From the NCBI RefSeq assembly GCF_004522215.1, contig NZ_SDLR01000003.1, forward strand, positions 620,001-684,000: a stretch of 64,000 nt of DNA. The letters are read 5' to 3'. Both the position numbers and the translations under genes were made by a program. Below are positions 28,650-36,921 of this stretch, piece by piece. This DNA comes from Ammoniphilus sp. YIM 78166 (GTDB lineage Bacteria > Bacillota > Bacilli > Aneurinibacillales > RAOX-1). Under the pieces are notes generated by a model. It was not told the DNA's origin. It ran no database searches and was given only the letters and a program-made list of their open reading frames with translations. Each line of letters starts with the position of its first letter. The stretch's first letter is position 1.

Positions 28650-28705
28650 GGTGGATAAGAGTTTATAAGTTATAAGAATTTCTAATCCACATAAGGGCAA
28701 CTAAT

Positions 28706-28799
28706 TTCCCCTAACTTGACATCTAGGGGTAAACCCTCATTTCTGATAAATCAAATTTTATCAGAAATAACCCGGAGGGTTGATGTCAAGTTAGGGGAA
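28706..28799. repeat. 94-nt three-stem inverted repeat of unknown role
   Basis: Three nested perfect stems are present: an outer 18-bp stem (28706-28723 with 28782-28799, core CCCCTAACTTGACATC), a 7-bp middle stem AACCCTC/GAGGGTT and an 11-bp inner stem TTTCTGATAAA/TTTATCAGAAA closed by a 6-base loop. Asymmetric internal loops separate them (8 bases on the left, 7 on the right). There is no U-run on either strand, so it is not an ordinary terminator. It lies between two convergent genes. Confidence 0.8.
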
Positions 28800-28824
28800 T
28801 GCCGCCTGCGCCTTTCTTTACTGC

Positions 28825-30225
28825 TTAGACATCCCATTTTAGGGTAGAGATTTTCTGGTCCTGTTCAAATGCGTATCCAATCTGATAGATCTTCGCTTCG
28901 TCCAACGGCTTGCCAATAAGCTGCATGCCAATCGGAAGGCCATTTTTCGAGAAGCCGGAAGGCATGGCTAAACTTGGCAGTCCGGTGAGGTTCGTTGGTC
29001 CGTTCAAACGGAGCAACGAAGCGAAGGTAGGTTCTTTATAGCCATGAATGTCGGTTTCTCGCTCTCCAACTGGAGGTGGCAAAATAGGCAGTGCAGGAGC
29101 AATTAGAACATCTACCTGCTCTAACGCGTTTAGGAAGGATTGGCGAATTTCATATCTCAGCTGTTGAGCCTTCACATACTCATACGCAGGCGTGTCTTTG
29201 CTCAACTCTAATCGTGACAGAACTTCCGGCTGGAAGTGATCCTTGTGTGTTTCTATATGCTCGAGGTGAACAGCATAAGCTTCCCCTCTTACTGTCATGA
29301 GCTGAGCCCAGGGAGCCCGCGACAAGTCAATACTGACCGGTCGGATGTTCATGCCTAGCCCTTTTAAAGCCTGAATCGCTTGCTCTATTGAATGTCTTAC
29401 AGAATCGTTAATGTGCTCATAATAAAAGCTATCAGGCACCCCTACCACCATATCCTTGACACTCTGGCCAAGCAAACGGGTAAAGTCTTCTTTCGGTTCG
29501 TTTAAGGAGTATGGATCCAACACATCAAAACCAGCCAAATAATTTAGCATCATGGCATTATCCTCAATTGTACGGGTCATTGGCCCGACATGGTCCAGTG
29601 TATAACCCAAAGGAAAGACTCCACGCTTGCTTACACGGCCAAATGTTGGCTTCATCCCGATGATCCCGCAAGCCGAAGACGGAATACGAATGGAACCCCC
29701 TGTATCTGTACCTAACGCACCAAAGGCCATGGCCGTAGCAACCGCTACCCCGGAACCACTGCTGGAGCCTCCAGACATTCTGTTACTATCATATGGATTG
29801 CGCACCGGACCAAAGAAAGATACATCCCCAGACGGACCATAAGCAAACTCATGCGTATTGAGCTTTCCAATGAAAATGGCTCCTGCCTCGCTTAAGTGAT
29901 CAACCACGGTAGCATTTGTTTCAGGAACATGGTCCTTGTAGATCTTCGATCCCATCGTCGTCCGTATACCAGATGTGTTAATCAGATCCTTTAGTCCAAT
30001 GGGGATACCATGTAGAGGACTTCTCGAATGTCCATCCATCAACTCCTGCTCTAGTCTTCTCGCTTGATCGAGGGCTTTTTCCTCACTGATCGTAATGAAA
30101 GCATTGAGCTTGGGATTAAGACGGTTAATTCGCTCAATACAAGCGGAAGTTACTTCCACCGGTGAAACTTGTTTTTGTTGAATTAAGTTGGAGATTTCCG
30201 TAATACTCAGGGTAAGGAAATTCAT
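28825..30225 (-). CDS. Amidase signature family enzyme (GatA-like amidase)
   Basis: The 466-residue hydrolase shows the Ser-cisSer-Lys catalytic triad: the Lys in GIPIGLKDLI (near residue 78), GGSSSGSGVAVA (near 152) and the nucleophile region GTDTGGSIRIPSSACG (near 175). It resembles the A subunit of aspartyl/glutamyl-tRNA amidotransferase, but gatB and gatC are absent here, and the C-terminal part is amidase-like. It therefore is probably a free amidase acting on small amides; the substrate is unknown. A strong start region with GGAGTAGAA site precedes the ATG. Confidence 0.88.
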   Translation of the reverse strand: MNFLTLSITEISNLIQQKQVSPVEVTSACIERINRLNPKLNAFITISEEKALDQARRLEQELMDGHSRSPLHGIPIGLKDLINTSGIRTTMGSKIYKDHVPETNATVVDHLSEAGAIFIGKLNTHEFAYGPSGDVSFFGPVRNPYDSNRMSGGSSSGSGVAVATAMAFGALGTDTGGSIRIPSSACGIIGMKPTFGRVSKRGVFPLGYTLDHVGPMTRTIEDNAMMLNYLAGFDVLDPYSLNEPKEDFTRLLGQSVKDMVVGVPDSFYYEHINDSVRHSIEQAIQALKGLGMNIRPVSIDLSRAPWAQLMTVRGEAYAVHLEHIETHKDHFQPEVLSRLELSKDTPAYEYVKAQQLRYEIRQSFLNALEQVDVLIAPALPILPPPVGERETDIHGYKEPTFASLLRLNGPTNLTGLPSLAMPSGFSKNGLPIGMQLIGKPLDEAKIYQIGYAFEQDQKISTLKWDV

Positions 30226-30408
30226 ATTATTCTACTCCTTTAGGGTAATTGATGTTAGCTAGCGATGGGTCGAATCAATCTTATGAGCATTTTGCCACTG
30301 GTTGGTTCTAATAATCCTTCTATTTCTCCAAATTGGATAACGACCCTCACACCACCTGGGAGTTTATCCCTTTGCCATTTCGTCGAGACTGCTTATAGGA
30401 GGTGAACG

Positions 30409-30564
30409 ATGGTGTCGGAGTCCATGATGTTCTTTTTTCTTTATACAAGTGTTGTTTTCCTTGCGGGACTGATCTTAGGATATTATCTAGAATCACTGTA
30501 TCTCAAGGCAAAGGCTTATAGGGTGCGAAGGCGGTTCAGGAAAAAAGCAAAGCTCATGAGATAA
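30409..30564 (+). CDS. 51-residue membrane protein with a basic tail
   Basis: MVSESMMFFFLYTSV starts one hydrophobic helix (residues 6-26), followed by a strongly basic tail (YRVRRRFRKKAKLMR). The AGGAGGTG ribosome site lies 6 bases before the ATG. The architecture is that of a small membrane-anchored protein whose tail could touch nucleic acid or phospholipid head groups. No family recognised. Confidence 0.65.
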   Translation: MVSESMMFFFLYTSVVFLAGLILGYYLESLYLKAKAYRVRRRFRKKAKLMR

Positions 30565-30570
30565 GATGAC

Positions 30571-31233
30571 TTAAGATTGACTAGGCAGCTTAAAGAGCTT
30601 GATCCACATGCCCATGGGATCTTTTTCTGGTTCAAAGAGGATCCAGTAAGCCAGCTGCCTCATTAGTTTTTCTGTACTCTCCTTCCCTTTTCCTTCCTTC
30701 TCTTTACGATTCAACTTATTGAATTTCCATCCTTCAACTTCTTCAAAATACCGTTTGAAAAATAAACTGATCTCCTCAGCATCTTGTTCAAAGTAAGTTT
30801 GGATTTCTTGGACTAGATTTTTTAGCTCGTCTGATTTACGAGAAGCTACGACGAGGACAGCGTTTACATTAGAACGATTGACATTTTCCGTCTTGGCAAG
30901 CATCTCTACTAAGGTGGAAAATCCTGAAATGGCTGCGAATCTTTGCGTGGCCTGATCATACTCTGGGCTTTTAAACTGGAGATGGTCACGGTAGAGATCT
31001 TTATAATCCTTGATGTACTGTATTATGACTCTGGTGTCTGTAGTATCTAGCCCCAATTTGCCCATATCTTCAAGTAATGCGTCTCCTAGTTTGCTTTGGA
31101 CATACTCTACGGTAAAGTGTTCTCCAAGTTGGATGAGAAGATTTTGATTAGTACCTAGCAGCTGAAGAAACTCGTAACTAGTCGTATGTTGCAAAGCTTC
31201 GGACAGTTGAGCTACCCATTGATCTTTCGTCAT
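30571..31233 (-). CDS. Hypothetical 220-residue helical protein
   Basis: The protein is soluble, mostly helical and charged, with a Lys/Glu-rich segment (NRKEKEGKGKESTEK near residue 180). No motif of a known enzyme, signal peptide or membrane span is seen. An AAAGGAAT ribosome site precedes the ATG. It stands alone between two mini-genes on the other strand. Function unknown. Confidence 0.65.
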   Translation of the reverse strand: MTKDQWVAQLSEALQHTTSYEFLQLLGTNQNLLIQLGEHFTVEYVQSKLGDALLEDMGKLGLDTTDTRVIIQYIKDYKDLYRDHLQFKSPEYDQATQRFAAISGFSTLVEMLAKTENVNRSNVNAVLVVASRKSDELKNLVQEIQTYFEQDAEEISLFFKRYFEEVEGWKFNKLNRKEKEGKGKESTEKLMRQLAYWILFEPEKDPMGMWIKLFKLPSQS

Positions 31234-31323
31234 AAGATATGTATTCCTTTCTTAAGCTAAGTTCTGTTTTTTCTTTTCTTCGCATATTCATAGATTAATA
31301 GTTTATAAGAATGAGGTGATCCC

Positions 31324-31416
31324 ATGTTTAAATTCCTGCTTTATATGTTTCTGGTAGAAATGGTAGTTGTTTTAATGCTTGGGATTGGCAGTATGTCAGT
31401 CGAGCTTTATAAATAA
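31324..31416 (+). CDS. 30-residue single-helix membrane peptide
   Basis: MFKFLLYMFLVEMVVVLMLGIGSMSVELYK consists almost entirely of one hydrophobic helix; described by its first 15 residues MFKFLLYMFLVEMVV. A GAGGTGAT ribosome site lies 5 bases before the ATG, and two stop codons follow. Could be a small membrane regulator or toxin-like peptide; evidence is limited to the ribosome site and composition. Confidence 0.45.
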   Translation: MFKFLLYMFLVEMVVVLMLGIGSMSVELYK

Positions 31417-31504
31417 TAAACGAATTGAGACCCACAAACAAGAATAAGTCTTTTCTTCCTTGAACACAATACGCATATCCCTACTTAGGAAGGATGGATA
31501 AAGC

Positions 31505-31681
31505 ATGAATCCAAGAGATACGAACCCCCAAACAGGGAAAAATGTAATGGATGATATCGACCGCATGACAAATGAGGGCCTGGCGGGTGGTCGAGAAGGT
31601 GATCTCACACGTAACGCCCTAGTAAATACCCCAGAAATGCCAGAGGAAACACCCCCTACTTTAAATGGAGAGGTGCAATAG
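31505..31681 (+). CDS. 58-residue hydrophilic hypothetical protein
   Basis: The product (MNPRDTNPQTGKNVMDD..., rich in Asn, Asp, Pro, Thr) has the disordered, hydrophilic look of many small sporulation-stage proteins in Bacillales. AAGGATGG precedes the ATG. It is followed by a 40-residue gene 3 bases later. Similar in character, but not clearly in sequence, to the small proteins at 43764, 54411 and 62918. Confidence 0.6.
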   Translation: MNPRDTNPQTGKNVMDDIDRMTNEGLAGGREGDLTRNALVNTPEMPEETPPTLNGEVQ

Positions 31682-31684
31682 GCC

Positions 31685-31807
31685 ATGAAAAAGAAAAATA
31701 AAGGGGTAAACAATCTCGAGAAGAAAATGACTGCCGACGATATCGTAACTGATAAGGTAGATACAAGCATTGGACCGAGAGATAAGCATAACCGCACGTT
31801 AAAATAA
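31685..31807 (+). CDS. 40-residue basic hydrophilic protein
   Basis: Starts MKKKNKGVNNLEKKM and contains VDTSIGPRDKHNR. A strong ribosome site GGAGAGGTG lies 10 bases before the ATG inside the upstream gene, so the two are coupled. A terminator follows immediately after the stop. Function unknown. Confidence 0.6.
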   Translation: MKKKNKGVNNLEKKMTADDIVTDKVDTSIGPRDKHNRTLK

Positions 31808-31808
31808 G

Positions 31809-31834
31809 CCAGGATTTAGCATCCTGGTTTTTCT
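31809..31834 (+). terminator. Terminator after the mini-gene pair
   Basis: CCAGGAT / ATCCTGG stem, TTTTTCTT run. Confidence 0.85.
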
Positions 31835-31920
31835 TTGCACTCCAAAAAATTATGTATAAATTTTCCTTGTTTTTTGCCATACTAGTAGGAAAGGAATTTT
31901 TTCGGAGGTCTTATACATTG

Positions 31921-32220
31921 ATGCATTATAGAGAAGATTGGGAGATTGACAAGGAACGAGTTTTACTTCAGAAAAAAAAGCAGCGGCTGTTTGAGTCATT
32001 GCCTACCCTTCCCCATCGGAAGGGCTGGGTTGAGCGAGGGCCCGAATTTACGGAAGGTCAGTACTTCATTCATCCGAGTACCCAGGAGCTCTGGCTGGCA
32101 GTAGGAACGTTTTCTCCAACTTGGGGTACCGAGGTTCATATCTACTCCTCTTCTATAGGTCAACAAGTTGAGGAATGGGATGAACAGCTTGCAGAACTCA
32201 ATTCTACCTATGTAAGCTAG
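31921..32220 (+). CDS. Hypothetical protein, 99 residues
   Basis: The likely start (MHYREDWEIDKERVLLQKKKQ) lies 11 bases after GGAGGT; a TTG one codon earlier has tighter spacing. A longer frame from 31852 would need to run through a promoter-like region and is not preferred. The protein has a helical N-terminus and a small beta-rich part (WVERGPEFTEGQYFIHPSTQELWLAVGTFSP). Not recognised. A terminator follows right after the stop. Confidence 0.6.
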   Translation: MHYREDWEIDKERVLLQKKKQRLFESLPTLPHRKGWVERGPEFTEGQYFIHPSTQELWLAVGTFSPTWGTEVHIYSSSIGQQVEEWDEQLAELNSTYVS

Positions 32221-32221
32221 G

Positions 32222-32250
32222 AACGGCGGATTATCGTACCGCCGTTTTTT
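32222..32250 (+). terminator. Terminator between convergent genes
   Basis: AACGGCGG / CCGCCGTT stem with a T run on the plus strand. Confidence 0.85.
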
Positions 32251-32914
32251 TATTCTGCAAGGCAAAAGGAGCATACAAAAGAAAAAACAAAACTAAAACA
32301 ACAAATTCCAAGGAGACAAGATACCAGGGGTATGGTCCAAGGAAATCTAAGAGGCTAGGGTTTGCCGGTTTATACGCCAAAAATAGATAGTTTCCTCCTG
32401 TAACGGCATTGACGCCAAGGATAAAAACCATATAGAGATTAAGGAATCCGAATGTTTTCCATAAGGAACGAAGCGTTGGCTTATACCCTTCTACCCAAGT
32501 CATGAAAAAACAAGCCAAAATAATGGCGATGTGAGCGATGAAAAAGTGAAAAAAGCGGTAGTGTGGAAACGGATAAAACAGTTCTGGCGTGAGCATGGCT
32601 TGTCCTGCGCCGCCAATTCCGGTAAAGTATGCTACCTCATAGAGCTTATAGCTTTTGGTAAATAACATAAAGATACATAGAAATAACGTAACACTGCATA
32701 GCTGAAAAGGCAGAGTCGAACCAGGATCCCAAATACCGGTAGTAAAATACCACAGATTCAGCGTTAACTCAGTTAAGATCAGAAGAATGGCTAGTCCATA
32801 TCGAATAGCGAGGTAAGCCCGACCTGATGTTTTAATAAGCTTATGGTAACGGTATAACAAGGCAATTAAAAAAAGCATGATCATGAAAGTTACTACATGT
32901 GAAGGCGAAAACAA
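32231..32914 (-). CDS. TIGR02206 family membrane protein (YwaF-like)
   Basis: A 227-residue integral membrane protein with about six helices. Family features include LNLWYFTTGIWDPGSTLPFQLCSVTLFL near residues 52-80 (key elements: W..G.W.....LPF.LC), HFFIAHIAIILACF near 126 and NAVTGGNYLFLAYKP near 168. Known as YwaF in Bacillus; function unknown. Monocistronic. Confidence 0.85.
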   Translation of the reverse strand: MFSPSHVVTFMIMLFLIALLYRYHKLIKTSGRAYLAIRYGLAILLILTELTLNLWYFTTGIWDPGSTLPFQLCSVTLFLCIFMLFTKSYKLYEVAYFTGIGGAGQAMLTPELFYPFPHYRFFHFFIAHIAIILACFFMTWVEGYKPTLRSLWKTFGFLNLYMVFILGVNAVTGGNYLFLAYKPANPSLLDFLGPYPWYLVSLEFVVLVLFFLLYAPFALQNKKTAVR

Positions 32915-33021
32915 AGCAAAAGCATCTCCACTATAAGTTCCTGAGAAAAAATCGATACCATATCCCCCCTTTTTGTTCGCTAGGAATATTTAATCATAAT
33001 CTAGGAGAAATTAACAAATGA

Positions 33022-33048
33022 GAAAAGACAACCCATAAAAGGATTGTC
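33022..33048 (-). terminator. Terminator of the SUV3-like helicase gene
   Basis: GACAATCC pairs with GGGTTGTC on the minus strand across TTTTAT, followed by TTTTCTC. Confidence 0.75.
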
Positions 33049-34859
33049 TAGACATAGGATGGCTGGAGTTGATTCTTTAGTAGTTCGTGAATCTGTTCTG
33101 AAGTTTGTTTTCGTTCCCTTTTTACCCACTTCCAATCATATGGAAGTCCAAAATTGGTGGCGAAGGAATAATACAAGCCAATGGCTCGATAATATACTTC
33201 TAGGGAAGCAAGGTGGTGACCTCTTTTTTTCGGTTTAGGGAGGGAAGTCCGGTTGATTTTCAAGCAATCTAAGTACATAAACCATTGGCTTAGCAGCTCT
33301 TTCTCCTGGTAATTAAAAGGAATGGTCGCTGCATGATATAGTGTTTCTATCGGCAACACCTGCTCGTAAGGGCTTGCTAGCTCCAAGAGCTCTAGCACTT
33401 CAGAAATATCTGCCTTCTGGAAATATGGTACTTGAACTTCATAATGAGTCCAGGCTTTTAGACGTTCGATTAAACTCCCAAAGGGCAGGCTGAGGATGGT
33501 CGTATCGTGCGGTGCGATAAAGGCTGCTTTAAGAGCAGGATCAGACATACCTAGCTTATTCTTTAGTTTAGCCTTTTCCCTTGTTGTATTAACAAAACCT
33601 TGGTCGTAAATCCCCTTCCGTCCCGCCCTTCCAGCAATTTGCTTAATTTCTTGGCTGTTTAGTTCTCGCACTTGATTCCCATCAAACTTCTCCATCTCTA
33701 AAAAAACCACTCTTTTGATCGGAAGGTTCATTCCCATTCCGATGGCGTCGGTCGAGACCACGACATCGGTTTCCTTGTTTAAGAAAAGGTTCACCTGCTT
33801 TCGCCGTGTTTCAGGAGGAAGATTTCCGTATATGATACTTGCGTTTAAATGTGATCCCGCTAATTGGGACGCGACCTGAAGTGCTTTTTTTCTTGAAAAG
33901 ACAATTAATGCATCCCCTCGCTTAACATCTTGTGGAAAGCGGAAACATTGATCCTGAACGATTAGCGGGGTCTGACGGGTGTGTTCGATGATGGTTACTT
34001 CATCTTCACAGTCCGCAATCAACTGTTTTAGTAATGCAACGGCTTCTGGCGCACAGCACACGTGAATCTCATGAGCTCGCAGTCCAAGAACAGCACGCGT
34101 CCAAGCGTAGCCTCGCTGTGCATCCCCGATCATTTGCCCTTCGTCAATCACAGCAATGTCATATACTTCTTCATAATTCGCTTTTTCTATTGTACAGGCA
34201 ATATGTCGAGCACCTGCAGCAAGGATCATTTCCTCCCCTGTAAGTAAATCACAAGGAACACCTTCTTCATTCAGTCTTTCATAAACTTCTAACGCCAACA
34301 ATCGAAGAGGTGAGAGATAAATTCCTTTAGCGCTTTGCTTTAGCTCCAATAGGGATTGATACGTCTTCCCCGAATTTGTAGGGCCTGCATGGATAATAAA
34401 GGAGCGCTTCATTTTACGGGTTAGGGGATACTCATCTTTAGGATGCGGTGGAATAATATTTGTTAAAAGTTCTTGGAATAAATCATTAAGAATACCAGTT
34501 TTTTGCAGTGTTTGTAATATCCCGTATTGGTAATAGTACCAATCATGATTCTCAATCACTTGATCTACTGTAAACTGGGTATGGTACTGCTGATTTACAG
34601 AATGCAGAATCACTGCAGATGCTTCTTTAAGCTTCTTTTTCAGTCGGTCGCGAAGATCCTGTCCATGGTCATACAGCTCATGCTCTGCCCCCCCGTTCCT
34701 CTTCACTTGGGCAATCCATGTGGACAGACTTTGGATGGCCACGCGGAGTGCTCCTTCCCTCTTCATAGCGTGTTGAACAGAATCGAACTTACTTTCCTGT
34801 GAGATTAGAAATTTGGATTCTACCTGTTCCATTTTTTTGGCCAAGTGGGATAGAGACAT
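33048..34859 (-). CDS. SUV3-like ATP-dependent RNA helicase
   Basis: The 603-residue protein has the SUV3/mitochondrial degradosome helicase pattern rather than that of an ordinary DEAD-box protein: Walker A in HAGPTNSGKTYQSL (near residue 158), KGIYLSPLRLLALEVY, the DEGQ-type Walker B in AVIDEGQMIGDAQRGYAWTRA (near 238), then IYGNLPPETRR and the motif V-VI region VSTDAIGMGMNLPIKRVVF and QIAGRAGRKG (near 412). The N-terminal 150 residues are helical. In mitochondria SUV3 works with PNPase; in Bacillales a few genomes carry this gene. A role in RNA turnover is inference. The gene is monocistronic. Confidence 0.88.
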   Translation of the reverse strand: MSLSHLAKKMEQVESKFLISQESKFDSVQHAMKREGALRVAIQSLSTWIAQVKRNGGAEHELYDHGQDLRDRLKKKLKEASAVILHSVNQQYHTQFTVDQVIENHDWYYYQYGILQTLQKTGILNDLFQELLTNIIPPHPKDEYPLTRKMKRSFIIHAGPTNSGKTYQSLLELKQSAKGIYLSPLRLLALEVYERLNEEGVPCDLLTGEEMILAAGARHIACTIEKANYEEVYDIAVIDEGQMIGDAQRGYAWTRAVLGLRAHEIHVCCAPEAVALLKQLIADCEDEVTIIEHTRQTPLIVQDQCFRFPQDVKRGDALIVFSRKKALQVASQLAGSHLNASIIYGNLPPETRRKQVNLFLNKETDVVVSTDAIGMGMNLPIKRVVFLEMEKFDGNQVRELNSQEIKQIAGRAGRKGIYDQGFVNTTREKAKLKNKLGMSDPALKAAFIAPHDTTILSLPFGSLIERLKAWTHYEVQVPYFQKADISEVLELLELASPYEQVLPIETLYHAATIPFNYQEKELLSQWFMYLDCLKINRTSLPKPKKRGHHLASLEVYYRAIGLYYSFATNFGLPYDWKWVKRERKQTSEQIHELLKNQLQPSYV

Positions 34860-34962
34860 AGTATGATCTCCTTGTTCTTAACTTGTTGTTTTTTATGTTG
34901 CCCAGAAACTGACGCGCTTCCCCACATTTTCGTTGAGGGAACTCTTCCCACCCTTGCAAGTT

Positions 34963-35454
34963 CTAGGGTTCTATCATCTGGGTAAATTCGTTCTTCTTCC
35001 GTATTTGTCTGAGTTGCTGCCTTTGTGGGGCGGTACGGTTTAATTCTTTTTCAAAATCTGTTTCGGGAATCACTCCCGGAACAGGAATGGATTTGCCATT
35101 CTCATCGACAGCGACCATCGTAATAAAGGAAGTCGCGGTCAATTGCTTCGTGCCCGCTTGTAGATTCTCTGAGGAGACTTGCGCGAAGATTTCCATGGAA
35201 GAGCGTCCTGTCCATGTAACAAACGCTTCTACCCGAATAGCATCTCCTCTTTTAACGGGGTTCAGGAAGTCTACTGAGTCAAAAGATGCAGTGACAACGG
35301 CAGTTTGGCAATGCTTCATAGCAGAGATTCCAGCCACTTCATCCAGATAAGCTAAAACCTTCCCCCCAAAAATATTGTCGTAATGATTCGTATCAGGTGG
35401 CAGGACAAGTGAAGTATGTATCACTCGCGAATCGCTGCAAGGTTTAGCTTCCAT
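34963..35454 (-). CDS. Acyl-CoA thioesterase, hotdog fold (YkhA-like)
   Basis: This 163-residue single-hotdog thioesterase belongs to the YciA/ACOT7/YkhA group: PDTNHYDNIFGGKVLAYLDEVAG near residue 19 carries the conserved Asn, Gly-Gly and Asp/Glu, and the core helix and strand pattern VKRGDAIRVEAFVTWTGRSSMEIF follows. It hydrolyses acyl-CoA to free acid and CoA in the cytoplasm. It fits the acyl-CoA theme of the window, but is not in an operon with the fad or mut genes. Confidence 0.9.
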   Translation of the reverse strand: MEAKPCSDSRVIHTSLVLPPDTNHYDNIFGGKVLAYLDEVAGISAMKHCQTAVVTASFDSVDFLNPVKRGDAIRVEAFVTWTGRSSMEIFAQVSSENLQAGTKQLTATSFITMVAVDENGKSIPVPGVIPETDFEKELNRTAPQRQQLRQIRKKNEFTQMIEP

Positions 35455-35594
35455 TCGAATTTCTCTCCTTTAGAGACTTTTATCTCTATTTTATTCTATT
35501 TCATTCAGTTGTACAAAAATAACAATTTCGTAAGAAATCTTAAGGGAATTGGGCACGATAATACAACCAAAAATGAAGAAAATGGGAGGATATG

Positions 35595-36497
35595 ATGACA
35601 TACGATTGCATTATCGTCGGTGGAGGCATTGCGGGCTTGCAGGGAGCCATCCAACTAGGGCGATATCAACACCACACCTTGGTCATTGATGCGCAAGACG
35701 GTAGGTCTACCCTATGCCAAAGCTACCACAACATATTGGGTTGGCCTGATGGCGTGAGTGGGATGGAATTGCGCAACAAAGGTAGAGCTCAAGCAGAAAA
35801 ACTAGGAGTCCAGTTCACCAAAGGTGAAGTCATAAGAGTAGAATCCACAAGCGAAGGTTTTCACCTCCATACTGCTGAGGGCGAGGTTTATGCTGGCAAG
35901 CGTTTATTGCTGGCTACGGGGGTAAGGGATCGTATACCACCTGAGCTACACGCTTTATTGCCGTGTTTAGGGATAAGTGTTTATATCTGCCCGGATTGCG
36001 ATGGCTATGAAATACGAAAAAAGGAAACCGTTGTTATCGGTTCAGGAAGTACTGGCGCTACGATGGCACTCACTCTCCACTACTGGACGCCTCATATTAC
36101 CTATATTAATCATGAGCATCGTGATGTGAACCCTAAGCTGCTTGAGGAAATGAAAACGAAAGGAATTGTATATGTGCAGGACTCTGTAGAGGAATTTCAC
36201 ATAAAAGAAGGTTACCAATTATCGCAAATCAAATTAAACAACGGAACACGCCTTCACACAGACGGAACCTTTTTGGCCTTTGGAGGAAATGTGGTGAAAT
36301 CTACCCTTGCGGCACAGCTTGGAGTCGAGATGCTGGAGAATAAACATATCCTAGTCGATGCCCGAACAAAGTTGACTAGTGTTAAGCATGTTTGGGCAGC
36401 CGGTGATGTAGTGGCCCATTCCGAACAGGTAACGATCGCCATGGGTGAAGGCGCACAAGCGGCTATTTGGATTCATAAAAGTCTACTTCAAGGATAA
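35595..36497 (+). CDS. Thioredoxin reductase-like FAD/NAD(P) oxidoreductase
   Basis: The 300-residue flavoprotein has the FAD-binding VGGGIAGLQGAIQL at its N-terminus, the NAD(P) loop IGSGSTGATMALTL near residue 150, the redox motif CPDCDGYE (CxxC near residue 134) and a C-terminal FAD motif VKHVWAAGDVV. It resembles the low-molecular-weight TrxB group but diverges from canonical CATCDGF. The second of two ATG codons (35595) has the better spacing from GGGAGG. Partner (thioredoxin, bacilliredoxin or ferredoxin) unknown. Confidence 0.85.
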   Translation: MTYDCIIVGGGIAGLQGAIQLGRYQHHTLVIDAQDGRSTLCQSYHNILGWPDGVSGMELRNKGRAQAEKLGVQFTKGEVIRVESTSEGFHLHTAEGEVYAGKRLLLATGVRDRIPPELHALLPCLGISVYICPDCDGYEIRKKETVVIGSGSTGATMALTLHYWTPHITYINHEHRDVNPKLLEEMKTKGIVYVQDSVEEFHIKEGYQLSQIKLNNGTRLHTDGTFLAFGGNVVKSTLAAQLGVEMLENKHILVDARTKLTSVKHVWAAGDVVAHSEQVTIAMGEGAQAAIWIHKSLLQG

Positions 36498-36539
36498 AGC
36501 AAATGTTGCGAAAATACGAATCATAGGATAAAATAAAGA

Positions 36540-36552
36540 GTATATTGTATAC
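36540..36552. promoter_or_regulatory. GTATA-N3-TATAC palindrome upstream of a hypothetical gene, shared with the asnB promoter region
   Basis: GTATATTGTATAC here occurs, with two more identical bases (CA), at 1719-1733 upstream of asnB. It lies 28 bases before the start at 36580. It could be an operator or simply a -10-like element; a chance match of this length is plausible in an AT-rich 64-kb window. Confidence 0.3.
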
Positions 36553-36579
36553 CAAATACAAAATAGGTGGTGGCCATAC

Positions 36580-36879
36580 ATGAGCTATATTATTCTGACC
36601 AATAAAGAAAGCTATCAAACGGCTTTAGACACTCCTGGCATTGAACTCATTGATTCCTATGATTTTCTCTTCTATGACAAGCTTCAAGCAAACTACTCCA
36701 TCGTGAAAGTCACTGACACTAAATGCAAAATCAAGATCATGGAAGAAAACGACAAGCAGTATGTCAATCATATTCCTGTCAAGTTTTTTGAGGCTTTCGA
36801 GACCATCGAGGAAGCCATGGATGAACTCAAGGTGCTAGTCGGTAGCCATACGGAGCATCAGAAGCTAGTTAAAGTTTAA
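36580..36879 (+). CDS. Hypothetical 99-residue protein
   Basis: A small soluble alpha/beta protein (MSYIILTNKESYQTALD ... KFFEAFETIEEAMDELKVL). No family recognised. The ribosome site AGGTGGTGG lies upstream; a bidirectional terminator follows. Confidence 0.7.
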   Translation: MSYIILTNKESYQTALDTPGIELIDSYDFLFYDKLQANYSIVKVTDTKCKIKIMEENDKQYVNHIPVKFFEAFETIEEAMDELKVLVGSHTEHQKLVKV

Positions 36880-36890
36880 TACTTTTGTGT

Positions 36891-36921
36891 GAAAAAAAAC
36901 CGAGGAAAACCCTCGGTTTTT
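36891..36921. terminator. Bidirectional terminator between the hypothetical gene and uspA
   Basis: ACCGAGG / CCTCGGT stem flanked by an A run on the left and a T run on the right, so it works for both convergent genes. Confidence 0.85.

Noticed and set aside
28825..30225. GatA subunit of the tRNA amidotransferase
   Set aside because: gatC and gatB are not beside it, and the pattern fits a free amidase equally well.
31852..31920. Longer N-terminus (MYKFSLFFAILVGKEFF) of the protein at 31921-32220
   Set aside because: It looks like a signal peptide but lacks a ribosome site; GGAGGT points to the start at 31918-31921.
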